Shown here one piece after another: positions 33,253-42,531 of a DNA stretch of 64,000 nt (positions are counted from its first letter, which is position 1; every line of letters begins with the position of its first letter). The stretch lies in NCBI GenBank assembly GCA_011365025.1, contig RDOF01000008.1, positions 27,127 through 91,126 of the forward strand, in the 5' to 3' direction. A model generated the notes under the pieces. That model searched no databases. It worked only from the letters and a program-made list of their open reading frames with translations, and was not told the origin of the DNA. Origin of the DNA: Candidatus Thorarchaeota archaeon. GTDB taxonomy: Archaea; Asgardarchaeota; Thorarchaeia; Thorarchaeales; Thorarchaeaceae. A program made the position numbers and the translations under genes.

Positions 33253-34923
33253 CTATAGCACACTATTGATACGATTAAGAACCCAATCATTGCCCAGAAG
33301 ATTCAGAAACCCGCCCAATCTGGGCCCGGACTTTCTGGAAATCAGAATCCGATAAAGGACGAGAAAGGCACGCTTGTCTTTCAAGCCAACGGTCCGTGCC
33401 GTTTCAAAGATACGGCTTTGTAGCTCCTCATCCTCCAAAGGCTCACCCTTTAACACTTTGACGAACTCACGTAGGAATTTGCGGTCCTCGTCAGTCAGGG
33501 TGTTTTTGATATCCTTTGGAACTGATTCGGGAACCACAACCCTATCTCTCTCAGTTCCGTATTCGAGAGCCCAAGTTTTAGCCCTTTGAAGTCTAATTGG
33601 TATTGCATCTCGTGCTTCAGAAGACACCTCATCAAGGGAAAATTGCTTCTTGAGAACCTGTTCACATCGTTCTAGAATCATATCAGAGGAAAGAATGTTC
33701 CCCATCTGAGATGTTATGACAGCGAATTTGAAGGGTAGTTTCGGTACGTAGTCCTTCGCGACCTCACCAGCTAGGCAAAGAGGATACAGAAGGCGAATGA
33801 ACTCCATTCGCTCGGCAGGTATGTCTTCAAGGCCATAGTACGCTCTCTCGAACCTGTCAAACTCGTCAACCATCTCTGGTATTCGATCAGGATGGAGGTC
33901 AATTGCTCGTTCGAGACCAGGTTTAAGCATCAAGTAACGGTACAACTCTGGAGGCGCGATTGTCAGCCAAACTTTGGGGCTGAATACTATTCCCCCGGAT
34001 GTGGACATATCCCGCCCGCCTATGCGAACCCATTCAAAGGGAACCTTCACTGGCCCCTCCCATCCAAAGACACGCCGCGAAATCTCAAGACCGGTATCAT
34101 ATGACCCTCCTTTCACTGCGTGGTCTTTTCCTGCAGGTTCGCACGTCACATTGAGCACGAACCACTTCGCGGGCCAATCGATGCGCCAGGAGAGCTTCAC
34201 ACGAAGTTCGTCAAGGGGCGCTTCGTCACTATAACCGCATGCTGGACATGAAAACGAAACCTTGTCCGTAACAGGGTCATAATTTGTAATCCTGTTAGGA
34301 ACGATTTCGCCCTTTGCACCAGCCTGGACCCTTCCACAGGAAGGGCAAAAGACTGAACCTGGAAACCAAGTCCTCATAGATTCAATATACTCGGCCTTTT
34401 GTTCATCGTTGAAGTCTCGAGCCACATATTCAATCAGAAGTTGGCGAATCGTTGGTGTGTTCTTTAGAGAAATTCGAACTGCTTCTTGCATTTCAGGCGT
34501 ATCATATAACTTGCTCTGCCATATGATCTCAGGATTGACTCCAAAGTCTGGAAAGGTGTCAATAAACTCATTTGCAGCATGAGCCCCGAAACTCTCACAG
34601 CATCCAAACTCGTCTGGAACCAAAGAATATGGTTTCCCCACCCATTCATCAAGAGAGAGTGACACAGAGGGGGGAAACGAACGCACTGGGTCGAGGTCAT
34701 CAACCACGAAGAGTGTGCGCGCCTTTCTTCCTGCTTCAAGGAGTTTTCGCTTGATTACATCCGCAATGATGAGCTCGCGGTAGAAACCGATAGGAATGAT
34801 GCCGCTGGTACTTTTCCCAGTGGAAATCAGGTTTGTGTCTGCATTTCTGGCAAGCACTGTATCAACGATATCCTGTATCCAGTGAATGCTAAACTCATCT
34901 TCCTGCAAATCTTCTGGCACCAA
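33253..34923 (-). CDS. lysK: Class I lysyl-tRNA synthetase, diverged motifs
   Basis: 556 residues. It matches class I LysRS: a zinc domain (FCPSCGRV then FSCPACGYSD), SWRIDWPAKWFVLNVTCEPAGKDHAVKGGSYDTG, the ligase region VPFEWVRIGGRDMSTSGG in KMSKS position, and PPELYRYLML. The HIGH-equivalent reads SGIIPIGFYREL, without the usual His of HIGN, and KMSKS reads DMSTS. These are direct sequence observations; they could reflect the Asgard form or weakened activity. TTG 34923 has GGTGA upstream. A separate class II LysRS is not in the window. Confidence 0.88.
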   Translation of the reverse strand: MVPEDLQEDEFSIHWIQDIVDTVLARNADTNLISTGKSTSGIIPIGFYRELIIADVIKRKLLEAGRKARTLFVVDDLDPVRSFPPSVSLSLDEWVGKPYSLVPDEFGCCESFGAHAANEFIDTFPDFGVNPEIIWQSKLYDTPEMQEAVRISLKNTPTIRQLLIEYVARDFNDEQKAEYIESMRTWFPGSVFCPSCGRVQAGAKGEIVPNRITNYDPVTDKVSFSCPACGYSDEAPLDELRVKLSWRIDWPAKWFVLNVTCEPAGKDHAVKGGSYDTGLEISRRVFGWEGPVKVPFEWVRIGGRDMSTSGGIVFSPKVWLTIAPPELYRYLMLKPGLERAIDLHPDRIPEMVDEFDRFERAYYGLEDIPAERMEFIRLLYPLCLAGEVAKDYVPKLPFKFAVITSQMGNILSSDMILERCEQVLKKQFSLDEVSSEARDAIPIRLQRAKTWALEYGTERDRVVVPESVPKDIKNTLTDEDRKFLREFVKVLKGEPLEDEELQSRIFETARTVGLKDKRAFLVLYRILISRKSGPRLGGFLNLLGNDWVLNRINSVL

Positions 34924-34968
34924 GTTGTCACCAAGCCTAACCTTGTATATTCTCTAAAGAAGATTGCT

Positions 34969-36819
34969 CTAAACGGAGAACTCGGATACACGCAGATCGG
35001 TCCTACTACTGAAAATAACGTATACGGGAATTGCAGCCAGCATTACAACGAACAAGAGGGCAATGATTGTGACCATCATCGTGAAGGGCAGATAGAGAAG
35101 TGAGGGAACAGCGGCCTCGGGGACAAGAAAGAATATGCTGAAAATAGTGGCAAATAGCACGCCCGGAAATCCTGCCTGAAGACCTATGCTTACTCCTTCC
35201 GCTATCATTGTCTTAGCAATGAATGATGGCTTTGCCCCTATAGACCGCATTATGACGTAGTCCCGAAATCTACCAAAAACAGAAACCAGTAGGTAATTCA
35301 TTAAAGAGAGAAAGGCGCTGAACAAAGCGATTAATGGCAGCGGCTGGAGCAATGACCAAAAAGAACCAACTACTCTCAGATTCTCTTCAACAACTGCCTG
35401 TTGGGAGAAGATTTCCATGCCGTAGTCGGAAACCATTGCTTCAAGGGAATTCATGGAAGACTGATCATAATCGTAGAGTTGTAGGAGGAGCAGGTTGGGC
35501 CCGGAGATTGGGAAAAGATCCTGCATTCTCGCATAGCTTATGAAGGCTACATCTCCACCGTTTACAATATCAAAAGCGATTGCTGTGATATCAAAGGCTG
35601 CGCCTTCGATTCCAATGCTTTGGATTAAGGGATCAGTGTAGAGAGTTGAAGCTAGTTCTCCGCCTAGCCAAGCATGGTATGACAGATTCGCCGGAGAGCC
35701 CTCATAATACCAATCGGAGATTGTGTTTTGCCAGTCAATACCTACAACAAGCGCACTGCCTGATCGCTCCTCACCTATCATTTCCCAATCGCCAATCGTT
35801 GGATTCCAAATGATTCCTGCGCCCTCCGTCACCGTTGTGTGGGCGAGGATACGAGATTCCAACGTCCTCACATTTGACCAATCTTCAAGTTCAGTGACAA
35901 GAGGCGACGGTATCCTGTAGGGCTCGTTAGCGAAATCGAACGTACTATCGAGTTTCGACCCACTTAGAGAGTAAGCGCTGTAGTACTGGTCCAAGAGAGC
36001 AGGATCACCAACTGCGACCACATCGGAGCCCATTGATCGGATGATATAGGCATTAGTAGTAGCCTCCACCACTCCGCCACCTATCCACAACATTGACGCA
36101 AGAGATACACTCAGAAAGAGTGATAGGAGTGTTCGCCGTGATCCCTTGACTCTCCGCCCGGAGGCTTTTGCAGCTGTCCTGAATACAAGGCCAAAAGAAT
36201 CAAGGAACCCAACCCGTTGCACCCGTGATCCAACTTCGGGATTTAGGGCGTCAATGGGCGATTCGTGTACTGTGTCATAGATTGGCTTCTGTGCGGCAAA
36301 GAAACCTGACAGCAAGAAGATTGCAGCTAGGAATACTACCTGAAGGATTGGAAAATTAAAGGAGAACGCGATGGTTGGGACTGCAGAAGCCAGCCAAACC
36401 AGTCCGACCAAGTAAATCACTGTGCCTACTGCAATGCCAATAATAACGCTAGCGCCCAAGAGCATGACTGCTTGAGCCATAAAATGGTCGAAGAGCGTGT
36501 CCATGAGTGTCCCGACTGCTTTCATTAATCCAATATCCTTGCGTCTGGCTACCATCTCCAATGAGATCGTGCTGGATACCACTACGGCTCCGAGAATTAG
36601 AACCAGGATTAGGGTAGCCCAGATGAAGGTTTCAAGAAAGACGCCAAGAGAGGACGTGGTTCCGGTAGATGTTACAAAGGACGTGACATCAAGAAGAACA
36701 TTTCCAAAAAGAAACAAGAAAGTTGTTGCTGCTACAATGCTAACCATGGAGAGAAGTATGAGGGTAGTTCTAAATGGCCTTCGTTTCAAGTCCTTGGAAG
36801 CGTAGTCTTGCTCAGACAT
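34969..36819 (-). CDS. FtsX/MacB-type ABC permease
   Basis: 616 residues. It has an N-terminal membrane helix near residue 20, then helices around 65-80, 110-140 and 150-170, a large extracellular domain (about 250-480) and three or four C-terminal helices (LLQPLPLIALFSAFLSLMNYLLVSVFG onwards). RRKDIGLMKAVGTLMDTLFDHFM and RFRDYVIMRSIGAKPSFIAKTM are the two FtsX coupling motifs. It pairs with the ATPase whose gene overlaps its start by 8 bases. Such systems export lipids, peptides or drugs. Confidence 0.9.
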   Translation of the reverse strand: MSEQDYASKDLKRRPFRTTLILLSMVSIVAATTFLFLFGNVLLDVTSFVTSTGTTSSLGVFLETFIWATLILVLILGAVVVSSTISLEMVARRKDIGLMKAVGTLMDTLFDHFMAQAVMLLGASVIIGIAVGTVIYLVGLVWLASAVPTIAFSFNFPILQVVFLAAIFLLSGFFAAQKPIYDTVHESPIDALNPEVGSRVQRVGFLDSFGLVFRTAAKASGRRVKGSRRTLLSLFLSVSLASMLWIGGGVVEATTNAYIIRSMGSDVVAVGDPALLDQYYSAYSLSGSKLDSTFDFANEPYRIPSPLVTELEDWSNVRTLESRILAHTTVTEGAGIIWNPTIGDWEMIGEERSGSALVVGIDWQNTISDWYYEGSPANLSYHAWLGGELASTLYTDPLIQSIGIEGAAFDITAIAFDIVNGGDVAFISYARMQDLFPISGPNLLLLQLYDYDQSSMNSLEAMVSDYGMEIFSQQAVVEENLRVVGSFWSLLQPLPLIALFSAFLSLMNYLLVSVFGRFRDYVIMRSIGAKPSFIAKTMIAEGVSIGLQAGFPGVLFATIFSIFFLVPEAAVPSLLYLPFTMMVTIIALLFVVMLAAIPVYVIFSSRTDLRVSEFSV

Positions 36820-37561
36820 CTTGCTTTAACACTCCGTCATCCATGCGGAATCGCTTTGCTCCCTTTGTCTTCACAATCTTCTCGTCATGGGTCATTGCAA
36901 TGATTGCCTTGCCTTCTCCATGTGCTTTCCTCAGAAGTTCTCGGACCATCTCTGCACTAACGGAATCAAGATTGGCGGTTGGCTCATCCGCGAGTATTAT
37001 TGGCGGGTCGTTTGCCAATGCACGTGCAACGGCAACTCTTTGTTGTTCGCCTGCGGACAGCTGCCAGGGCAAATGATCAGCCCGCTCCTCCAATTTTACG
37101 AGCTTGAGCAAGGCAATGGCATCCTGTTCCAATTCCTTTATTGGTTGGTCTGTGAGCTGCATTGGAAACATCACATTTTCCAAGGCAGTCAGAGTGGACA
37201 CCAAGTTGTAGTTCTGAAAGATAAAGCCTGTATTAGCGAGCCGAAATGTTGCTCTAAAGGCCTCGTCGTAGTCCCCTATGGTAACATCCATCACGAAGAT
37301 GCTTCCAGAGGTCACGTAGTCAATTGCACCAATTACGTTCAGAAGAGTGGTCTTGCCGGATCCAGAGGGACCAGAAACCGCGACAAATTCGCCAGGACGA
37401 ATTTCCATGTTCACACTCTTTAGAGCTGAGACCTCCCTATTACCAATTGTATAAGTCCTTGAAACGTTCACCAATCGAACCGCAAAATTCACGGACTCGT
37501 CGTCGTCGACCTCTACCTCGTCATATGGGACATCTTCGTCCCAGGAATTGTCATCGGTCAT
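36812..37561 (-). CDS. ABC transporter ATPase (LolD/MacB family)
   Basis: 249 residues with an acidic N-terminal extension (DDNSWDEDVPYDEVEVDDDE). Walker A GPSGSGKTT, Q-loop FIFQNYNLVSTLTALENV, signature LSAGEQQR (Ala for Gly), Walker B IILADEPTANLDS and MTHDEK. Its stop overlaps the permease start. ATG 37561 is preferred; a frame to 37627 has no better ribosome site. It follows the membrane-bound regulator gene at 37660 by 98 bases, which may control the pair. Confidence 0.92.
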   Translation of the reverse strand: MTDDNSWDEDVPYDEVEVDDDESVNFAVRLVNVSRTYTIGNREVSALKSVNMEIRPGEFVAVSGPSGSGKTTLLNVIGAIDYVTSGSIFVMDVTIGDYDEAFRATFRLANTGFIFQNYNLVSTLTALENVMFPMQLTDQPIKELEQDAIALLKLVKLEERADHLPWQLSAGEQQRVAVARALANDPPIILADEPTANLDSVSAEMVRELLRKAHGEGKAIIAMTHDEKIVKTKGAKRFRMDDGVLKQDV

Positions 37562-37659
37562 GGTGTGTACCAGCTCAGTGAACCTGATTCTGCTTGAGTC
37601 CAAAGTGGACCCTGCTTGGAGCAGCATCTGTTCACAAGATAAGGATAGGGGTTAGGCAG

Positions 37660-38421
37660 TTATTGTACTAGTAGGCCGTTTATTGTAATGGCAGTCTTTG
37701 CCCAGTCCGTAAGTACAAGAGGCTTCTCCCTTCCGAATACCTTGATAGTTCGCAAGACATCGTCCTTCAGCAAGCCGCTCACATAGTATGATACCAAGCT
37801 CTTCTCGATTGAAAGAATCCGGCTAAGCTCGGCCTGTGTGATTTGCCCATTTGAGATACATGCGTCAAGGATGGATCTAACTGTGGGATTAGTAAAGAGT
37901 GATGTCAGCTTCAAAACCTGAGAATCAGGGGAGTATCCCTTGATGAATAAGTGGCGAGAGTTCCCGCTTCGTATCGACTGTACAAATCCATCCTGCTCGA
38001 GGTTTCTCAAGTGATACTGGAGTGCACCCATAGCGCATCCAAGCTGACGATGCAGTTCTCTAAGATGGATTCCAGGGTTCAGAGATATTTCTTCCGCAAT
38101 TCGGTCCCGAAGTTTAAGAGTCCTCTCTTCGCGCCTCTCAACAGAAATTGTGCCCAATGCAAGGAATATTGCACCTGCGGAAAGCTCCACGTTATATTCT
38201 ATAGGCAGAACAACAAGTGTGCCCCCGCTTGTACTTAGGCAGAAACTTGCAGTTCCATTTAGGTGTAGCTGTGACACCGAGTTCTCTGACCAGGATAAGT
38301 CCTGAATGAAGAGATGATCACTGCCATGTGAAATGCCAGACAAGGCAAGACTTGCCATCCCTGACAGCAGAAATAGGAATGAGAGTGCGATTAGGAGTTT
38401 CTGTGCTCTTGTTGATGCCAT
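37660..38421 (-). CDS. Membrane-anchored regulator with two winged helices
   Basis: 253 residues. Two membrane helices (KLLIALSFLFLLSGMASLALSG and VELSAGAIFLALGTIS) flank a short outside domain of about 45 residues. Inside are two winged helices: RDRIAEEISLNPGIHLRELHRQLGCAMGALQYHLRNLEQDGFV and RSILDACISNGQITQAELSRILSIEKSLVSYYVSGLLKDDVL. This is a one-component sensor: an external signal may change DNA binding. ATG 38421 has GGAGA upstream. It is next to the ABC exporter genes downstream and the V4R gene upstream. Confidence 0.85.
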   Translation of the reverse strand: MASTRAQKLLIALSFLFLLSGMASLALSGISHGSDHLFIQDLSWSENSVSQLHLNGTASFCLSTSGGTLVVLPIEYNVELSAGAIFLALGTISVERREERTLKLRDRIAEEISLNPGIHLRELHRQLGCAMGALQYHLRNLEQDGFVQSIRSGNSRHLFIKGYSPDSQVLKLTSLFTNPTVRSILDACISNGQITQAELSRILSIEKSLVSYYVSGLLKDDVLRTIKVFGREKPLVLTDWAKTAITINGLLVQ

Positions 38422-38500
38422 GGCCTTCTCTCCACTGAAAGTACTTCCGAAGAGTATCTAGTTAAGCAATATGTATGAGGAACAGTTGTACTAATGAATT

Positions 38501-39049
38501 CTACCCTCTGGGAGGATAGGTTAAAGTAATCTTGAACCTGCAAGCATCGCCTTTTGCAGACATGCAGGTTTCTTCAGCTATTACCAACTTCTCATACTGA
38601 ATTCTATTGAAATCAGCCAGATACTCCATGACTGCCTCAATAAAGCCCTTAAGGAAGTAACAGGCGGGTTCTTCGCTTTCATAGCCGGACGCATAGGGAT
38701 TGTCTTTGATTCTGATGACGGCTTCTTCATCCAAGAAGAGCTTATAGAGGTTTTCAATCTCCACATCACCGAAAGGAACTATAAGGGTTCCCAAGGCGGT
38801 TCTAATGAACTCCACAATGCCCTTGAAATCGCCTGGCGGCTTTTGCTTGCCTATTTTGAAGTACTCACGCTGCACCTCAAGACCAGCAAGACGACCTGCG
38901 CTGTAGTAGAGGTCTTTGACGCGGTCAGGAAACATGACTGCTATTCGGGAGCCAATCTTGTTCCATGTTTTTGAAAAGAATGCCGACATTAGTTCACGTT
39001 CTTTGAGGCGACCGTGCCACCAAGGTATGATATCGTCCGGCTTAGACAT
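38501..39049 (-). CDS. V4R/Bet3-like domain protein
   Basis: 182 residues. The ending LADFNRIQYEKLVIAEETCMSAKGDACRFKITLTY is the V4R signature (ExxCxxxGDxxCxF), the fold shared with the Bet3 subunits of TRAPP. The N-terminal part is helical (ELMSAFFSKTWNKIGSRIAVMFPDRVKDLYYSAGRLAGLEVQ). V4R domains bind small hydrophobic ligands in bacteria and form TRAPP cores in eukaryotes. ATG 39049 follows GGAG at 8 bases. It is 60 bases downstream of the second Bet3-like gene. Confidence 0.82.
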   Translation of the reverse strand: MSKPDDIIPWWHGRLKERELMSAFFSKTWNKIGSRIAVMFPDRVKDLYYSAGRLAGLEVQREYFKIGKQKPPGDFKGIVEFIRTALGTLIVPFGDVEIENLYKLFLDEEAVIRIKDNPYASGYESEEPACYFLKGFIEAVMEYLADFNRIQYEKLVIAEETCMSAKGDACRFKITLTYPPRG

Positions 39050-39109
39050 GTTATCGTCTCCGGAGAACGAAGGATAGAGAGGGGTTAAGTGCTTTGTGCT
39101 GATTTACCT

Positions 39110-39580
39110 CTACAAACGAATATTCCACGTGCAGTTATCGGCACCAGTTGCTCTGCACAATTCTTGGAATACCTTAGCTTCTACCCCTTTGAATTGAAGA
39201 ATTGACTCCATGATACCGCTGAAGCCTTCGCAGTACCCAAAACCACGCATGCCCTCCAGTGTGATATCTTGGCACCAGATACACTCCTCATCAGTAACTC
39301 GAACAGAACCCCGTGCAGTTTTCATGTCAACATCCGTTGGCTTTTTGTTGAAAAGCACCTTGTAGATGATTTCAACCAGCTTCGATACATCCTCGCGGGT
39401 CATGACACTATCTTTCGTCTTCTCTGCTATTTCAGTGCTAAGATAGATATGCGATCCCATTTCGCGGCCCAGTTCCCGCAACCGTTCATTTGCTTCCTCG
39501 ATGTTGCTTGTTTCCGCCAGAACTCGGTCTACCCATTGTGAGTAGAGACTTACCAGTAGCGGATTTTCAATTCGTGCCAT
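39110..39580 (-). CDS. Bet3/TRAPP-like protein, copy 2
   Basis: 156 residues of Bet3/V4R type. Five Cys positions are shared with the protein at 42010: CIWC, GYC, ELC and NCTW (the last motif reads CTWNIRL). Helical first half: YSQWVDRVLAETSNIEEANERLRELGREMGSHIYL. In eukaryotes Bet3-like proteins form the core of the TRAPP complex, a GEF for Rab1. It starts 14 bases after the roadblock-winged-helix gene. ATG 39580 has GAGGT upstream. TRAPP-like function is inference; V4R ligand binding is the alternative. Confidence 0.8.
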   Translation of the reverse strand: MARIENPLLVSLYSQWVDRVLAETSNIEEANERLRELGREMGSHIYLSTEIAEKTKDSVMTREDVSKLVEIIYKVLFNKKPTDVDMKTARGSVRVTDEECIWCQDITLEGMRGFGYCEGFSGIMESILQFKGVEAKVFQELCRATGADNCTWNIRL

Positions 39581-39594
39581 GTGATTAGAACCTC

Positions 39595-40587
39595 TCAGAC
39601 TGTTTTGCCAATCATCTTGATTCCAAGCTTCTTATTCCTGGCAATAGCTTGTATGACCTTGGTGTGAGGTATGTTCAATGCGTCGGCAATCTCTTCAGTT
39701 GTTATTGTCCCGTCGCAGCGACCAATGATATCAGCATCGGCGCCTTTGATCTTGGTTATATCGCCTTCAAACTTAGGACATTTGACAAATTTGCCTACCT
39801 TTGCCGCTGCCGCCTGGCTGATTTCAACTACCTCAGGCACTTCAACAATGTTTTGTGCGGCTGCCCACTTCAGTAGCTCAATCACACGTTCGGTGGACTG
39901 AAACATACTATCGGCAACTTGACTGACTGACTTGGTACCATCGACTAGCATCAGCACATCAAAACCAAAGTTACGGTACTTGCTCTTCATCTCCTTGTAT
40001 AGAGGCGAATCTAGCGACAATGCTGTAGAATACTCTGACCCCCGCTTTGCAACAGTGTTAGGCTGCACATTGAAATCGCCGGGAGCCTTGTCCTTGACTG
40101 GAGAATCCATGACAACTGGGGGCGTTTCAGTCTGCATATCCGCAACGGGTTCTATTATGTTGGAAACCGGTACTGAAGCTGCGGTTGATGCGGCTTCAAG
40201 AGCAATACTCTCCAAGACTTGAAGATTAGACTCTGCAGATTCCTCAAAATCATCCGGAGGAGGAGGCAGTTCAATCCCTTCTAGGAGCCTCAGGACATTC
40301 TTAGTTTTGGCGATGGCAAGTCCCAGCTGCAGCTCCGGAACATACAAAACAGTAAGAATCCAGTTTTCATCAACTGGAGAAAGAACAACAAGACCCTTCT
40401 CTGTATCAATCGTCATCAGTCGCAGGTCGCTCTTGTAGAGGCTAATACTATCCTTCACTCTTGGGAAGAGATCATCGGGGAATGAGAAGCTGACAAAGGG
40501 GCGACCAGTCTTTGTCATTAGTGAATAGCCGAGAACCTGATCATCAAATCGGAGCTTTGACAAAGCTCGTTCCAAATCGGTTGCCAT
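39595..40587 (-). CDS. Roadblock-winged-helix protein, copy 2
   Basis: 330 residues. The first 105 are roadblock/longin-like (DLERALSKLRFDDQVLGYSLMTKTGRPFVSFSFPDD to LQLGLAIAKTKNVLRLLEGI). A proline-rich, Thr/Val-rich linker follows. The C-terminal half has two winged helices, one ending KWAAAQNIVEVPEVV and one with CDGTITTEEIADALNIPHTKVIQAIARN. It is paralogous along the full length to the protein at 42532. Both precede a Bet3-like gene closely. ATG 40587 has GAGGT 8 bases upstream; GTG 40608 is the longer alternative. Likely dimer or heterodimer adaptor. Confidence 0.83.
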   Translation of the reverse strand: MATDLERALSKLRFDDQVLGYSLMTKTGRPFVSFSFPDDLFPRVKDSISLYKSDLRLMTIDTEKGLVVLSPVDENWILTVLYVPELQLGLAIAKTKNVLRLLEGIELPPPPDDFEESAESNLQVLESIALEAASTAASVPVSNIIEPVADMQTETPPVVMDSPVKDKAPGDFNVQPNTVAKRGSEYSTALSLDSPLYKEMKSKYRNFGFDVLMLVDGTKSVSQVADSMFQSTERVIELLKWAAAQNIVEVPEVVEISQAAAAKVGKFVKCPKFEGDITKIKGADADIIGRCDGTITTEEIADALNIPHTKVIQAIARNKKLGIKMIGKTV

Positions 40588-40810
40588 GTTTGGGTACCTC
40601 ACTGTCACTGCGGATTGAGAAAGACCTGCTGGACATGATATTCACCAATGGCGGTCTGAAAAGGATTTTGGTGGCATACATTGCACTCTATGATGCAGTA
40701 TTTGCAACCGCTAGGCGTTTTCTTTAAGCAGATGAAAGTTGAACAGCGGAAAGCATTAAGTGAGGTTAGGATAAAGCCACCTCAAGTCGATATGAGAGGA
40801 AGCCAGTACC

Positions 40811-41335
40811 GTGAGAAACATAATCGGCGGAGTAATTGCTGCTCTTTTAGGAGCACTATGCCTAGGAGGGATTCTCGCTGGTGCCGATATCCTTCGACAA
40901 ACATATCCGCTAGTATTCGATGCAAGCTATGCACTGCCTTTGCTGCTGACTTGGATGCTTCTTGGAGTCATTTCGGGTGCGTTTTCCAATTCACCTTGGA
41001 ATTCTGTCCGTACTGCTGTTTGGATTGGAACGTTTCTTAGCATATTATCGGTTGCAAACATCCTGTCCAACAATCCGGAATTCTGGACAAGTCCGGATAG
41101 GAACTTCGCTCTGCTCATTATTTTCATTGGCACTTTGATGACATCGCTACTAACAGTTCCTTCTGCAGTTGTAGTGATTTCAGTTAAAACACACTTCCTT
41201 AGAGAAAAGGAAAGACCGCCTCCAACAAAGATTGAGTCGGTCTGCTCTGTCTGCGGTGCGGTTTTCAAATCAGTTCCTCTGATGTGTTCAGAATGCGGTG
41301 CTGCCATGACTGAATCCGAGACGTCGGGAGTTTAG
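40811..41335 (+). CDS. Four-helix membrane protein with C-terminal zinc ribbon
   Basis: 174 residues. About four membrane helices (IIGGVIAALLGALCLGGILAG, LLLTWMLLGVISGAF, AVWIGTFLSILSVANIL, FALLIIFIGTLMTSLL) precede a cytoplasmic zinc ribbon (SVCSVCGAVFKSVPLMCSECGAA). GTG 40811 follows GAGGAA. It is on the plus strand between the two roadblock/Bet3 modules and convergent with another four-helix protein. Family not recognised; the ribbon suggests a protein-docking function at the membrane. Confidence 0.75.
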   Translation: MRNIIGGVIAALLGALCLGGILAGADILRQTYPLVFDASYALPLLLTWMLLGVISGAFSNSPWNSVRTAVWIGTFLSILSVANILSNNPEFWTSPDRNFALLIIFIGTLMTSLLTVPSAVVVISVKTHFLREKERPPPTKIESVCSVCGAVFKSVPLMCSECGAAMTESETSGV

Positions 41336-41340
41336 GTGTA

Positions 41341-41856
41341 CTATCGTTCTCTGGTTATCCCACCGCCGAGTAGCCCACCGATTATTGCGGCAATCGCAGG
41401 ATAGAGCAGTCCCTCAAGTGTAGCCTGAAGGATAAGCATGGACCCTCCGCCAAAGAGGAGCGCAATGTCACCACTTTGGATGAAGAAAAAGAGAAGCCAT
41501 GTCAGAAAGGCGCCTACGATAACGGCAAAAACAGCAGCGAGAACACCCTGCAGGAAATCCCTAGCAAGCAGACCGGCCACCAGTCCAGCTGCACCCCATG
41601 CAAGTGCCATTAATACCGTTGCACTCTGGGCGCCGTAAGTCAATATCTGGCCAAGACTTGTCGAGCCAAGTGCTGACGGATAGAGAACGGTCCCGACGAC
41701 GGCAAGCCGTGCCTCCAAGTCCAAATGGAGGTAGAAGTCATCAACAATGGCGCTAGATATGAGATCCTCTGGCATTGAACCGCCAAAGGTCAGTATCACG
41801 AAAGCGATTGCGAACGCAGTTATCAAACCAACAATAGTTCCTATGCCTTGACCCAA
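41341..41856 (-). CDS. Four- or five-helix membrane protein
   Basis: 171 residues, Gly/Ala-rich membrane helices (TIVGLITAFAIAFVILTFG, LMALAWGAAGLVAGLLARD, AVFAVIVGAFLTWLLFFFI, LYPAIAAIIGGLLGGG). The TTG at 41856 has GGAGGA about 6 bases upstream. It shares its 3' end region (5-base gap) with the convergent zinc-ribbon membrane gene. No family assigned. Its position within the Bet3/roadblock cluster makes a link to membrane work possible but unproven. Confidence 0.72.
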   Translation of the reverse strand: MGQGIGTIVGLITAFAIAFVILTFGGSMPEDLISSAIVDDFYLHLDLEARLAVVGTVLYPSALGSTSLGQILTYGAQSATVLMALAWGAAGLVAGLLARDFLQGVLAAVFAVIVGAFLTWLLFFFIQSGDIALLFGGGSMLILQATLEGLLYPAIAAIIGGLLGGGITRER

Positions 41857-42009
41857 AGAGAATCCTCCATCTAGAGCCTATCGTTAAGTTAGTTTCAGAA
41901 TGAGTGTATTTTAACATATGCACTGTGGTTATTTTCAACCCTGAGTTCAACAGAGCTACCAAGCCTTTTGCGTACTCGCTCAGGGTCTACTGGATTCATC
42001 AGGCCCATT

Positions 42010-42513
42010 TTATCTCAATCTGAGAGTCCAAGTGCAAACGGCATCGCCCAATGCCTTGCACGATTCTTGGTAGGCTTCGGCATTGAACCCTCTAAGCTCC
42101 ATAACTGCATCGAAGACTCCGCTGACAAGGGCGCAGTATTGAAGGCCAGGCATGTCAGTGATTTCAACTCCAGCACATATTGGACAATTGGCATCCGTGA
42201 ACTTAATGGCATTTTTGTCATCACTAATCCATACGTTCGTGAACTCCTGACCAGAATTGACCTTGTAAGCCAATTGAAGCGTGTTTGCAAATTCCACGAA
42301 CTCGCCAGCATGGGAGCGTATTTTGTCAGCGTAATCCATCAATAGGGTTTCGCCGACTTTGAACCCAATGCTTTGCATAGCCCTGTTAACTTCATCCACA
42401 CTGGCACTTTGTGTCATCAGGTTGTTCATAAGCTCGCGATAGGTAGCCTGAAAGAGGGTCTTTGAGACCTTATCGATTTTAAGATGCCATCCCAGTGTTC
42501 CTTTGATTCCCAT
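42010..42513 (-). CDS. Bet3/TRAPP-like protein, copy 1
   Basis: 167 residues of Bet3/V4R type. Shared with the protein at 39110 are CPIC, QYCALVSGVFDAVMELRGFNAEAY, the Cys in QESC and the end VCTWTLRLR. The first part is helical (VSKTLFQATYRELMNNLM and VNRAMQSIGFKVGETLLMDYADKI), as in Bet3. The gene starts 18 bases after the roadblock-winged-helix gene. ATG 42513 follows GAGGT. A complex with the roadblock protein is likely from the repeated gene pairing (inference). Confidence 0.82.
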   Translation of the reverse strand: MGIKGTLGWHLKIDKVSKTLFQATYRELMNNLMTQSASVDEVNRAMQSIGFKVGETLLMDYADKIRSHAGEFVEFANTLQLAYKVNSGQEFTNVWISDDKNAIKFTDANCPICAGVEITDMPGLQYCALVSGVFDAVMELRGFNAEAYQESCKALGDAVCTWTLRLR

Positions 42514-42531
42514 TTCGCATTACCTCTAATA

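Noticed and set aside
36887..37423. 178-residue plus-strand frame
   Set aside because: Entirely antisense to the ABC ATPase, with Cys/His-rich composition typical of a shadow frame.
40512..41040. Plus-strand frames near the start of the roadblock gene at 40587 and the membrane gene at 40811
   Set aside because: They overlap established genes in other frames and lack protein-like features.
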